Source: Brachionus rotundiformis
Lineage: Eukaryota; Rotifera; Eurotatoria; Ploima; Brachionidae
Direction: 5' to 3'
Assembly: GCA_016802295.1 (NCBI GenBank)
Contig: JAESIW010000020.1
Coordinates: 5,606,062 to 5,670,061 of the forward strand
Length of the DNA: 64,000 nt
Under the pieces are notes generated by a model, which saw only the letters and a program-made list of their open reading frames with translations, did no database searches and was not told where the DNA came from. This document shows, piece by piece, positions 1 to 10,578 of the stretch (position 1 is the stretch's first letter; each line of letters begins with the position of its first letter). The position numbers and the translations under genes are program-made.

Positions 1-304
1 TATCAGAAAAAAATCAATTCTATTTTAGGTAATTTAGCATTTGTTTAAGGAAGAGGATTTCCTTTTTTTGTTTGAATAAGATTTTTGGAGAACGTTTGAC
101 AATAATTTTAAGTTTGTAATTAATAATGCTTTAAAGATCACATTTTTAAACATTTCATTAATACTTTTCATTTTTAAACTCCTATAAAATTTTCAATTAA
201 GATCAAAAATGTATTCATGAAATAAAAATCTTTCGAAATTAATAAAAAGATTATTATACGAATTTAAAAAAGTCGGTGTTTAGTTATTAGAAGTAAAAGA
301 TCAA

Positions 305-620
305 AAATAGAAAGAAATCTGAGAAGCTCATGGTCATCACCAGCCATTTAATTCCTGGTGATCACAAGATCAAGGTTCAAATCCTCCTAGTGGAAGTGGA
401 TAGCTGATCAGGAAAACTTTACTTTAGCAGTCCTGTAAGAGCGTAAGACTAACAACCCAACCGCGCAAGTATTAAAGAGTTACAACAAAATTAAAATAAG
501 ACCCAATGCTTCATTAGGAGCGTATAAGGAAAATGGTCATCACCTCCAAATATTAGTTAATATAAAAAATAACCTTGACAATGAATCCTACCATATTTAT
601 GGTCAAACTGTTCTGGCAAA
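305..620 (+). repeat. tRNA-derived SINE-like repeat (degenerate)
   Basis: An A-box-like stretch (AGCTCATGGTCA, 325-336) is followed about 38 bases later by a B-box-like GGTTCAAATCC (374-384), the spacing of an internal RNA polymerase III promoter. Between them is a perfect 8-bp hairpin (336-343 with 355-362). The acceptor and T stems do not pair well enough for a working tRNA, and non-tRNA sequence follows, so a tRNA-derived SINE head or dead tRNA copy is more likely. The right boundary is a guess. No second copy was seen in the window. Confidence 0.35.
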
Positions 621-1026
621 TTATCACTAGGGTATATTTTTTTTAATTAATTATTTATTATTAATTATTTAATAAAAAAGACATTTTTTTTATTTAATTG
701 CTTGTGCATCAATTTAGAGGCTAGTTGGTTAAATTAAAAATAGATGCATTATTCTAAAATTAGTATTATTCCTGTTATTTTACAAAATTTTCTTCGTGTC
801 AAAATTAAGCTCTTTTTAATATTCAATTAACTTAAAATAGAAATTTAATTTTTTGATAATTAGAAAAAAAAAAGAGAATAATTAAAATAAATTATTTTTA
901 AATTTTGGCGCTATTGAATTTTAATATACTTGAAACAAAAAAATGTGTCAAAATTTTTAAATATTGAATTTGAGAGAGTTAACAAAAAAACTTCCAATAT
1001 ACAAAAAAAATAAAATTTTCACTAAC

Positions 1027-1826
1027 CCATCTTTGGAAAATTCCAAATTTAGATTGTGATGAAGCATTATGCTAGTTCGCTTTTTTCTTTTCTTTTTCGG
1101 CTCATTGTCATCAATGGTGTCCGCCGCTGGCCTGCTGTCCTCGTCCACATCATTCTTTTGATTAGTGTCACAATCATTAGTTGTTTCGTCAAGAGGATCA
1201 ATTTTAGACTGAGATTCCGACTTGAATTGGTCAATATTAGCCGAGGAAACAGAGCAAGTTGCCTCTGTGTCTTGGCTATTTTCCAAGTGAACTTTTTGCT
1301 TTAGATTTTTAATCTTCTCCTCAAGGGAATTCTTCTTGTTAGATGAATTAAACCCGTCCAAAGTGTTTTCATCCAAGTTGTTTACTTTTGACTTTTTGAT
1401 TGATTTCTTTGTTTCACCGATGGGATCTTCGTCTATCTGGCTTAGTTTTGTCTTAACAGTGCACGGGTTATTTGATGCCTTGTTGTTCAAAATCTGTAGC
1501 GACTTGCGCGAATTTCGCGGGGTTTTGCTCGCCTTGGTTTTGGGAGCTTTTAGGTTTTCGGGCTCTTCGTTCGGATCTTCAATGTCAACGTCAGTTGTAG
1601 AGCTGGTCAAGCTCTCGCTGCTTACAGAGCCTATCTCAAATTTGACCGGATCCTCGCCAGACTCGCTCTTTGGTCTGGAGCGCCTGGATTTTCCTGACGA
1701 GGCGGTCGATGTGCTCGAGACCGATCTGCGGCCTATGTTCCTCTGGCTGGAGCGAACGCTGGTCTCTGCTGTCTTGGTATCGTTCGATGTGCTGGCAAGG
1801 ACCGATACCGATGGTTCGACTTCCAT
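1027..1826 (-). CDS. Hypothetical disordered, probably nuclear protein, first exon
   Basis: I do not recognise this gene. The reading frame starts at the ATG at 1826 and is open for about 266 codons before a likely splice donor (GTTAGT just below 1027); the open frame beyond it, to 957, turns hydrophobic and looks intronic. The protein is low-complexity and polar: Ser/Thr-rich near residues 20-80 (VSSTSTASSGKSRRSRPKS), then Lys/Asn/Asp-rich with a short Leu/Lys stretch that could be coiled coil, and a basic run EPKKKRKKR near the end that looks like a nuclear localisation signal. GC content is clearly higher than in the flanks, as expected of coding sequence. Later exons should lie at lower coordinates or beyond the window edge; none could be identified in 1-950. 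Confidence 0.5.
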
Positions 1827-3262
1827 TATTCACTTTTAGTCAAACTCTTATGGACACTTGTATGCGATGGAATGGGAATTCTTTGTTTTATTTTAAGTTT
1901 AGATTATATTCATATATTTTTGCCTATATTTTATATTAGCATAAAGTTGTTGTAAAAATCGTTTTATTTTTTTTCTCTCTCTCTCTTTCATTTAATGTTG
2001 TCTGCTAATTTAAATTTTGTGCAATTAAGCTGTGCACAAACTGCACGGATAATCATGAAGTCGAGAGAATGGTTACAAGTCCTGTGGCCCGGGTCGACTC
2101 ACTCTAGAAAAATTTTATGTATTAGAGAAATGACATATTTTTTGTCTTTTCTATTTTTTGTTCGCTAGCTAAATAAAAATAAAAATAAGTTAATCGAAAT
2201 AAAACATAAAATCATATGAAAAAATAAAATAATAATCGATTAGAACTATTTAAATTAGAGAAAATGAAATTTGGGAAAACTAAATTATATATCTAATTTA
2301 AAAACTTATAATAGAGAAAAGAAAAGAGAAAACAATAAAAAATAAATCTGATTTCACTTAATTCAAAGTAAAAATAATTTTTTCTAAATGTTATTAAAAA
2401 TTGAAATTTAATTAGAAAACTTTTTATTTGAGATTAGTCATAAAAGTTACTGAAATAAAACAAACTTAACTACCTCCGAAGTAATTCAGGTCTTAATTTA
2501 TTAATAACTTTAAAGTCAAGTAAAATGAAAAATGAAAATCAAATTAATATTATTGAAAATTAAATGCTTAAATGTTGTAAACTTAAACATTGATATCTTG
2601 ATCAGAAATCTATTAATTAATTTTTTTTTTTAATAATATTTTAAATTTTGTGAACGACTCAAGATTACTCAATGTCCTAAATAAGCTTATTTTCTAAAAA
2701 AACTCTTGAATTAAAAAATCTTTAAAAAAAAATTAAAAAAATACAATCCATTAATAATCTTTTTTATTAAAGTAAATTAATGCATCAATTGATTGACGGA
2801 CTTCTCAAATAAATTAATTAAAATTCACATTGATTTTAAAATTTTAAAAATATTTGTATAATTTAGTTTTTTAATTTTATTTAATTTGACGATTAGTGAT
2901 CTTTGGACAAAGTATCTAAGATTAATAGAAAAAATATAATTAGATATAATTCGCTTCTAAAGATAAAAAAATTAGTATTTTTTAATAAAAAAATAATTTT
3001 AAATTAAATGATCTCCTTTTCAAAACAAAACTTTAATAACTTCCATTTATCTCACCAAATCAAAACACTAGTGCATGTATATGTAGGCATTTTCATATGC
3101 TTTTGAAATATTTTACTAATAATTGCATTTTGCAATTTGAAACCATTTCAGGCGCATGGCTAATTAAATAAAAAAATCTCATTAATAATTAAAATATGTT
3201 TGTTTTATTTAAGGTAAACGTGTTCGATCAAATTAATTTTAAAAAAAATTTTAGATAATAAA
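1827..3262. other. Intergenic, AT-rich, no gene seen
   Basis: Between the divergent first exons of the unidentified minus-strand gene and eIF3h, so promoters of both should lie here. A pyrimidine-rich run (about 1965-1992) and an isolated GC-rich patch at 2088-2108 are the only features noticed. Confidence 0.5.
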
Positions 3263-4475
3263 ATGTCCCAGAGACAGCACAATTCAGCCTCGTCTTCTTC
3301 CCAAGCACCCATTCAAGCTGCTCAATTGGCAAGCTTGAACGAAAATGTTCCAACTCCAGCGATTGCTGCTAATCAAATCGCCAAAAGCCGCATTGATTAT
3401 GTTCAAGTTGACGCATTAGTCTTGCTCAAAATAATCAAACACACTCAAGAATCTGGCGGCGGTGCTGAACTTGCCCAAGGTATACTCACTGGTATGGTTC
3501 AGGTTCAAGATGGTAATTCAAAGCGTATTGAAGTAACAAATTGTTTTGGTTTGCCAAACGCAAACAACTTGAAAGGCAGCTCCTCTGATTACAACGAACA
3601 ATGTAGTATATTCATTACTGATAATTTAAAAACCTTCCGTCATCTAAATATTGATCATTTAATCATTGGATGGTACCAGAGTAGCTTATTTGGAAATTTT
3701 GTTAACAAAAATTTCATCGAAGATCATTTTATGTACCAGAGTGAAATCGAAGACTCTATTGTTATTATTTATGGTAAATTTGAAAATTAAAAATAAGACA
3801 AAAATACTTAACAAAATTTATTCAAGACCCGTTTAAAACACAACATGGTTCTGTGTATTTTAAAGCATTTAGATTGACACCAAATATGATGGAAATGCAA
3901 ACCCGTAAAGACTTTTCACCAGACACGTAATATTTGAGTTATCAATTATTGTATAAAAAAAGGCAATAATTTTTTATAGTATCAAAGATTTAAAATTAAA
4001 TCATGAAAATTTCATGGAAGAACTGCCAGTTGTAATCAGAAATTCTCATTTGGTAAATTCTCTTTTGTGTGAATTGGAACATTTGAATCCAACTCCGAAA
4101 CATCAGAGTTTCTTCGATTTGGCAACTGGAAGTGTTTTGGAAAAAAATTTACGATCGCTGATAGACAATGTTGATGAGTTGAATGCAGATACTGTCAAAT
4201 TTTTGGGTTATCACAAACAACTTCAAAAACAGAACCATTTGAAACAACAACACTTGCAAAAAAGAGAAGCTGAAAATTCGGCTAGACGCGCTAGAGGAGA
4301 TCCACCCTTGCCAGAAGAGGATATTAACAAAATTTACAAACCTTTGCCACCAATTTCACGACTTGAAACTCTTCTAATCTCCAATCAAATCCAAAACTAT
4401 TGCCAACAAATTAATGATTTTACATCACAGAGCTTCAGCAATTTGTTCATTACTGAAGCGGTTCAAAACAAATAA
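3263..4475 (+). CDS. eIF3h: Eukaryotic translation initiation factor 3 subunit H
   Basis: Three exons, 3263-3773, 3827-3926 and 3980-4475, join in phase to about 368 aa, close to the usual size of eIF3h (about 350). eIF3h is a non-catalytic MPN-domain subunit of eIF3, the cytosolic complex that helps load the 40S ribosome. The MPN fold begins at IDYVQVDALVLLKIIKHTQ and includes LAQGILTGMVQV and the DHLIIGWYQSS segment. Where active JAMM proteases have a GWYHSHP-type zinc-binding loop, this protein reads GWYQSS, so the metal ligands are absent, which fits eIF3h rather than CSN5 or Rpn11. The second half is helical and charged (HKQLQKQNHLKQQHLQKREA) with the typical ARGDPPLPEED segment. An AG 8 bases before the ATG looks like a splice acceptor, so a 5' UTR intron or trans-splicing is possible. 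Confidence 0.93.
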
Positions 4476-4962
4476 AAATTTCTTAAGTCCTTTATTTCAT
4501 TAAGCGAATATGATCCAAGGGAACTATAGAGATCTAACTTAATGGGAAATAATAAGCTAAATTAATTTAAATAAAAATTTTATCTGAATATTTTTGTTTA
4601 TTTTATTTAACAGTTTTAAAAAATTGTTAAAATAAATTGTTTCTTGCTAAGGTATTAAATCCATATTGCCTCTTTTTCTATTTAAGGTTTTTTGTATTTA
4701 AACACAAATAAATTTAAAATAAATCATAATGATAAAAATAATATTAATTTTAAATCAATTCCGTTTTTTAAAATTCTACTAAAATCATATTTTCCAACTT
4801 TTTCAAAAACAAGACAAGTCTTTTTTGTCCTTTATCTTAAAAATATCTTGAGGTTAAACTTTACTATCTTCCTTTAATTATATATATATTTTTTAAGTTA
4901 TGTTTAAGTTTAAAAATTTTATCTTTATTAAAATATTTAGAATAAAAAGTTAAATTTTTTAG

Positions 4963-7042
4963 ATGCTTTCTCAACTTGTTAAAATTTTATCAAATTTACT
5001 GATTTTCCTTTTTTTTGCCATTTTTCTTGTGGTCATATTCCTAAAATTTTACACAATTTTGATTAAAAACTTAAGTTGGAAAAAATATTCCAAACAAATA
5101 AACTTAAATGATGAAAAAAATCCCTATTTTACCGTAGGATTTTTTCATCCATTTTGTAATTCTGGTGGTGGAGGTGAACGTGTACTATGGAGTGCTGTTA
5201 AGGCTCTTCAAGATTCGTAAAAATAAACAATCTTTTTCCGTTTCCACATTTTATTTTTACTAATTAAGATACCCAAATTGTGTTTGTGTTATATACACTG
5301 GTGATTCAAATGCATCGTCTGAAGATTTTATCAAAAAAGCCAATGACAGATTCAAAATTGAACTAAGCTATTCGCGAACTCAGTTTGTTTATTTAAATTT
5401 AAGATTTCTTGTCTTGGACAAATATTATCCAATCTTTACTTTGTTGGGTAATTGTTTAAAATTTAAATTCATAATCTAATCTTTCAAACTATTCATCAGG
5501 TCAAAGCTTAGGCTCAGTTTTCCTTGGACTAGAAGCTATTTTGAAATTTGTTCCAGATGTTTACTTTGAAACAACTGGTTACGCTTTTACATATCCATTA
5601 TTTTATTACTTGGCAAGGGTAAAAGTATGTTGCTATACTCATTATCCCACAATTAGCACAGATATGTTGGAAAATGTTACGCGTAAAATTTCAACCTATA
5701 ACAACCGCCGTTTAATTAGCCAGAGTGTTTTTTTGACCAGATTAAAATTAATCTACTACAAGCTTTTTGCCAAATTGTATAGCATATGTGGACGCTGTTC
5801 GCATTGTGTAATGGTGAATTCAAGTTGGACAAAAGGACACATTAATAACCTCTGGTCGTTAGCATACAAGACCAAAGTTGTTTACCCGCCTTGTGACGTA
5901 GAAAAATTTTTTCAAGTGTTCAATGATCCTAAGCATGACAATAATTTTTTTATTTCATCAGTCGCCCAATTTAGGCCTGAAAAAAATCATCAGCTTCAAA
6001 TAAAAGCTCTCCAAATATTTTTACTCAAGTAGATGAAAATTTAATTAACTAGCTTATTAAATTCATTTATTAAGATTAAAAGATATGAACACACCAAACG
6101 AGGATTTGAAAAAGATAAAATTAATGCTAATTGGCAGTTGTAGAGATAAAGATGATGAAAATAGAGTTGAAAATTTGAAAGATCTTGCCAAAAAGCTGGA
6201 AATTGATGATTATGTTGACTTCAAATTAAATTTTAGCTTCGAAAATTTGTTAATTAATCTTTCAGAATCTGCAGTTGGGATTCATTCAATGATTGATGAG
6301 CATTTTGGAATAGGTAAATAGAGTTTTTAATTATATGGTAAATTTTTATTTCAGCTTTGTTGATTTTAAAATTAAAAGAATTAAGATTTTGTGTTAATAG
6401 GATAATATAAAAGGTTCAGCTTTCCAATTACAATTTTTTATAGATTTGTTTAAAATCTGTTTAATTTTTTAGAACCTTTAGAATGTTGATAGATTTAAAA
6501 ATTAATAGATATTTAATAAATTACTAACTTGAAAGATAACATATTATATTGAAATCATTATAAAAAATTTAAATTATGATCACTCCTAAACATATAGATT
6601 TAATTATTTATAAAAAATTCTAAAAAAACTTAATTATGAATTGTGAAAAACTTATAGTTAAAATTCATTAATGAACTAAATTTTCTATTATTAAATAATC
6701 AATTATTCAAATGTATACAAAAATTATATTTTAATAGGAGTTGTTGAATGCATGGCTGCTGGTACAGTCATTTTATCACATAATTCAGCAGGTCCTAAAA
6801 TGGACATAGTAGTGCCACACAAGGGTGAAAAAACTGGTTTTTTGGCCGAAGATGATAATGGATATGCAGATTGTTTGCTTCAAATTTACCAGATGAGTTC
6901 ACATAAACGTAATCAAATACGTGAAGCGGCTCGAGAACATGTAAAAAAATTCAGTCAGCAAAAATTTAACGAAGATTTCATTGATGCATTTAATGAATTA
7001 GTTTTTAACCAATACATCAAGAATCCCATTAAACTCGACTAA
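4963..7042 (+). CDS. ALG11: GDP-Man:Man3GlcNAc2-PP-dolichol alpha-1,2-mannosyltransferase
   Basis: Five exons, 4963-5216, 5269-5447, 5500-6028, 6075-6313 and 6738-7042, keep phase and give about 501 aa (human about 490). ALG11 is a GT4 glycosyltransferase on the cytosolic face of the ER that adds the fourth and fifth mannoses to the dolichol-linked N-glycan precursor. A single N-terminal membrane anchor spans about residues 10-32. The nucleotide-sugar fold opens with HPFCNSGGGGERVLW, followed by VYFETTGYAFTYPL, CYTHYPTISTDML and VAQFRPEKNHQLQI. The EX7E motif of the family is present (E396 and E404 in EHFGIGVVE), followed by CMAAGTVILSHNSAGPK. The ATG directly abuts a TTTTTTAG acceptor-like signal. 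Intron 4 (424 bp) is the longest. Confidence 0.94.
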
Positions 7043-7382
7043 AACTTTTAGAATTGCGATTTTAATTTTTAGTAAAAAGAATTTTTTAATTATGATAGTA
7101 CAATAAATAAATTAAAAACAATATTAATTTTAAAATAAAGTTAGAATATTAAAAATTTAGGCATATAACTATGCAGAATGTGTTTTTAATTTACCAATTT
7201 TGCAAAAAATGGACCATTTTTTGCCTTTAATATACATGGTTTCTTTAAAGTTTAAATATGCATAAAATATAATTAAAAAAATATCAAGCCATATGCTGTT
7301 GAAGTAATTTCAATTTAAATTTTCGTAAAAAAATTTATTTAAAAAAAGTCTTTTTTTAAAAACAAGATCTTTTTTTACTAAA

Positions 7383-8205
7383 ATGGAAAATAAAATTTTA
7401 ACTGTAAATGGTATATCATTTTTATTTAAAATATAACTTTTTTATTTTACATTTTAAATAAAATATTATTAAATAGAGGCATTGAATAATTTGGAAAGGA
7501 TCAAAAATGTTCTGAAATCAGGCGGAGTGATTGCAGTGCCAACAGACACCATTTACGGCGTTGCTTGCTTAGCTTGTAACAGCCATTCTTTGGAAAAAAT
7601 TTACAAAATTAAAGGTAGAAGCAGTACCAAGCCTTTGGCCATTAGTGTCGGAAGAACCGAAGATTTAGAAAAGTATTAAATCTTTATTGCAAATTGGTTT
7701 TTATCAATTTATTTTTTAGATGGTCATTGGTAAACTTAGACATAACTGGATTAAATTCTCTATTGCCGGGCCCAGTAACATTAGTTTTTGACAGAAAGGC
7801 AACTCTTCCTGCAGAATTGAATCCTAACACTGAATCTATCGGAATTAGAATTCCAAACTATAATTTTATGATTGAATTGGCACAGTTTTGTGATGAACCG
7901 ATTGCTCTCACATCGGCAAATATTAGTAATGAGCCAAGCTCATTAAGTATAAATGTAATTTAATTTCAATTTATTTTATTTTTTGTAAAAAATATTAAAA
8001 ATAGGAATTTGAATCATTGTGGAAAGATTTAGATCTAATAATAGATGGCGGACAATTGTCATCAACTTCGATAGCAAAAGCTGGCTCAACAGTTATTGAT
8101 CTTACAGAAAAAGGAACATATCACATCATAAGAAACGGGAGTTATTATGACAATGTCATTAAAATTTTGGAAGAGAAATGTAAATTAAAAAGAAGATTTA
8201 AATAA
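7383..8205 (+). CDS. YRDC: YrdC/Sua5-family threonylcarbamoyl-AMP synthase
   Basis: Exons 7479-7672, 7720-7954 and 8005-8205 join in phase; a 21-base first exon at 7383-7403 supplies the only plausible ATG in frame (acceptor after 7478), for about 216 aa. The enzyme makes L-threonylcarbamoyl-AMP from threonine, bicarbonate and ATP, the first step of t6A37 synthesis on ANN-decoding tRNAs. Family motifs are clear: VPTDTIYG (residues 27-34), KIKGRSSTKPLAI, LLPGPVTLVF, IGIRIPN and the IALTSANIS nucleotide-binding motif, ending in a TVIDLTE strand. The protein is shorter at the N-terminus than vertebrate YRDC and shows no obvious mitochondrial leader. It lies 341 bp behind ALG11 on the same strand. 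The domain call is firm; the tiny first exon is the weak point. Confidence 0.88.
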
Positions 8206-10578
8206 TATATTAGAATAAATCTTATTAAATTTTGGTTTGGTCTCATCATCCTCTTGCTTCTTATAACAAATATTATAAAAAGGTAATAATTAAAAGGAAA
8301 GAAAATTCAAACAAAAAATCAATATATCTTCTGTATCTATACTGAATTATTGAGAGTTAACTAAAATGTTAAATTCTTATTAATTAAGTTTAATTATTCT
8401 CTAAGATTAAAATTTTGTTTTTCTAAAATTATCGATTGTTTTCAATAGCTTTTAAAGATATTTGAAGATAAACGAATATGCTAATTTTGTTTAAGATCAA
8501 TAATTGAATCAGAAAATTTCTTTCAACTGCTTTTTATTAAAAATTAAAAAATAGTGTGATTTTTAATTAAATATATTTTTTGGTCTGCAGATTTAATTAA
8601 ACGATATGTTTAGATAATTAATATTTTATTAAAAACTTCCAATTCGATAAATATATAATTATTTTAAAAGGCTGAGATTTAAACTAAAAAATAGTCGGAT
8701 TTCAATTTAAAAAGAATATCAGAAATTTCAAAATTTGAAAAATAAATGTAAAATTATTATTTTAAAAATATATTTAAAATTTTCAAGAAGTTTAAAAATG
8801 TTTTATGGTGTAAGAAAAACATTGCTTTTTTAGCACTTAAATCTAAAAAGCTTTTTTAATTAAATAATGCTAGACGATTTAATTAAAAAGTAAACATCAA
8901 AAAGCAAAACTTTCATTATGTTTAAATAATTTTAATTTTGAATATCTTGTTCTAAAAATTGAAATAATACATCAATGATTAATAGCCATCAAAACAAGTC
9001 AGAAATTATAATTTTTAAGCAATTTTTTCATCAATATTAATATGTAATCAAAATTCAAACTAGCATGATTGAAAACAAGTATTTATAAAAATTCGATCTT
9101 TCAAAAATATGAATTTTGCTTGTTATAATGAGAATTATTTCTACTTTCAATTAAATCCTGGTGTTTCGGTGACATAATTGATTTCCTTCTAAAATTCTAA
9201 AAATATCAAGTTTTTATTTGGAAGGATTTTTGTTTTCAATGCAAGTAACAAAAAATTCTGTAACTATTTAAATAATTAGCTTAAAATATTTTAAATACCG
9301 ATGACGCACATTTCTATAGAAATCTAATCATTCAGATAAATAAATTTAGAAAGTTTTATATTTTTTAATCAACAACAGATATAACAAATATTAAATATTT
9401 TTAATATTAAGCGCAATAAAACGGCCATATTTTATCTATTTTTTAATTTATTTGATTACTTTACTCAAAATTATATATTTTTTGAACAGAGATTATTTCT
9501 GTGCTATAAGGTTTTTAAGACATAATTATGCTTTCTTAAATTAATTATATTCAAGGAAGCTTAATAAGTTTGGTTCTAATTTTAATGCAAAAGTAATGCA
9601 AGCAGAAATTAAATCAAGCAAGTCTCTGAGATGCTCGAAGTGCCATTTATTGGCAAAAAGCCGCATACACATAAGAGAAATTGATTTAAAAAATAATGAA
9701 CGAAGAATTCAAAAACTTTAGGGTTCAAATATTGTTTTAATTCATTATAAAATTTGCATTTTTTTTCTCATTCTGAATTTCTTTCAAGCAAAATCTAAGG
9801 CATAATTTATGAATTACACTCAACTCATACAATGTTTATTCAAGCTACTTTGTTTTATCCAACTTGTTTTTACTTAAAAACTGGCATGTTTTGCTTATAT
9901 TAATTCAAACAAATAAAAGTCTAGGCAGAACATTTTTTTCACATTTTCTATATTTAATTCCGTATCCATGACAAACCAAATAGAAGCTAATTTGTTTATT
10001 GAGATGACGTATAGACAGTGGTAACTAAGTCTTGGTAAAATAGTTTTCTAGCTTTATTTTGGCTGGATTTTCCAATCGACAAGTAAATATTTATGACTTT
10101 TTTAAACAATAAATACTTTGAAACAATTAAGCATTTTTGGATTCAGGGTTTGAGTAAAATTTAAATTCAGGATATTGCCAATCTGAATGGAACTAAAAAT
10201 AAAAAAAAATGGTAAAATTATAGCAAAAATAAACTTTAAGCACTCATTCTAAATTTCTTAACATTTCGTGACACTAATTCTAATTAGACCATAATTCAGT
10301 AATTAATAAAGACTTAGAGATGAAATTTAAGAAAATATAATTAATTATTTTTGGTTGATATTGATTTTAAAATTGTTCAAAATGAACCTTAACAAAATTT
10401 GCATAAAAAGATTGAATTTACCACCTAAAGCCTTAGGCCCGTTTTGTTTCTAGTCCTGAATAAATATAAAAATTGGGAAATAAATTAATTACTAAAAAGA
10501 TTTAAATTTTTTTTTAGAATTTAATTATGTTTTAATTTATAAATAGTTAGCTTGTAAACAGTAATTTCCGATTTAAAA
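8206..10578. other. Intergenic, AT-rich, nothing recognised
   Basis: No coding-like, repeat or RNA signal stood out over 2.4 kb. The PITPNM promoter should lie towards the right end; a TTTTTTTTAG acceptor-like signal at 10508-10517 may mark a 5' UTR splice site. Confidence 0.5.

Noticed and set aside
325..384. Functional tRNA gene
   Set aside because: A and B boxes are present, but the T stem pairs in only three positions and no acceptor stem can be formed.
3263..4475. Active JAMM metalloprotease (CSN5 or Rpn11 type)
   Set aside because: The MPN domain lacks the HxH...D zinc ligands (GWYQSS), and the C-terminal half matches eIF3h.
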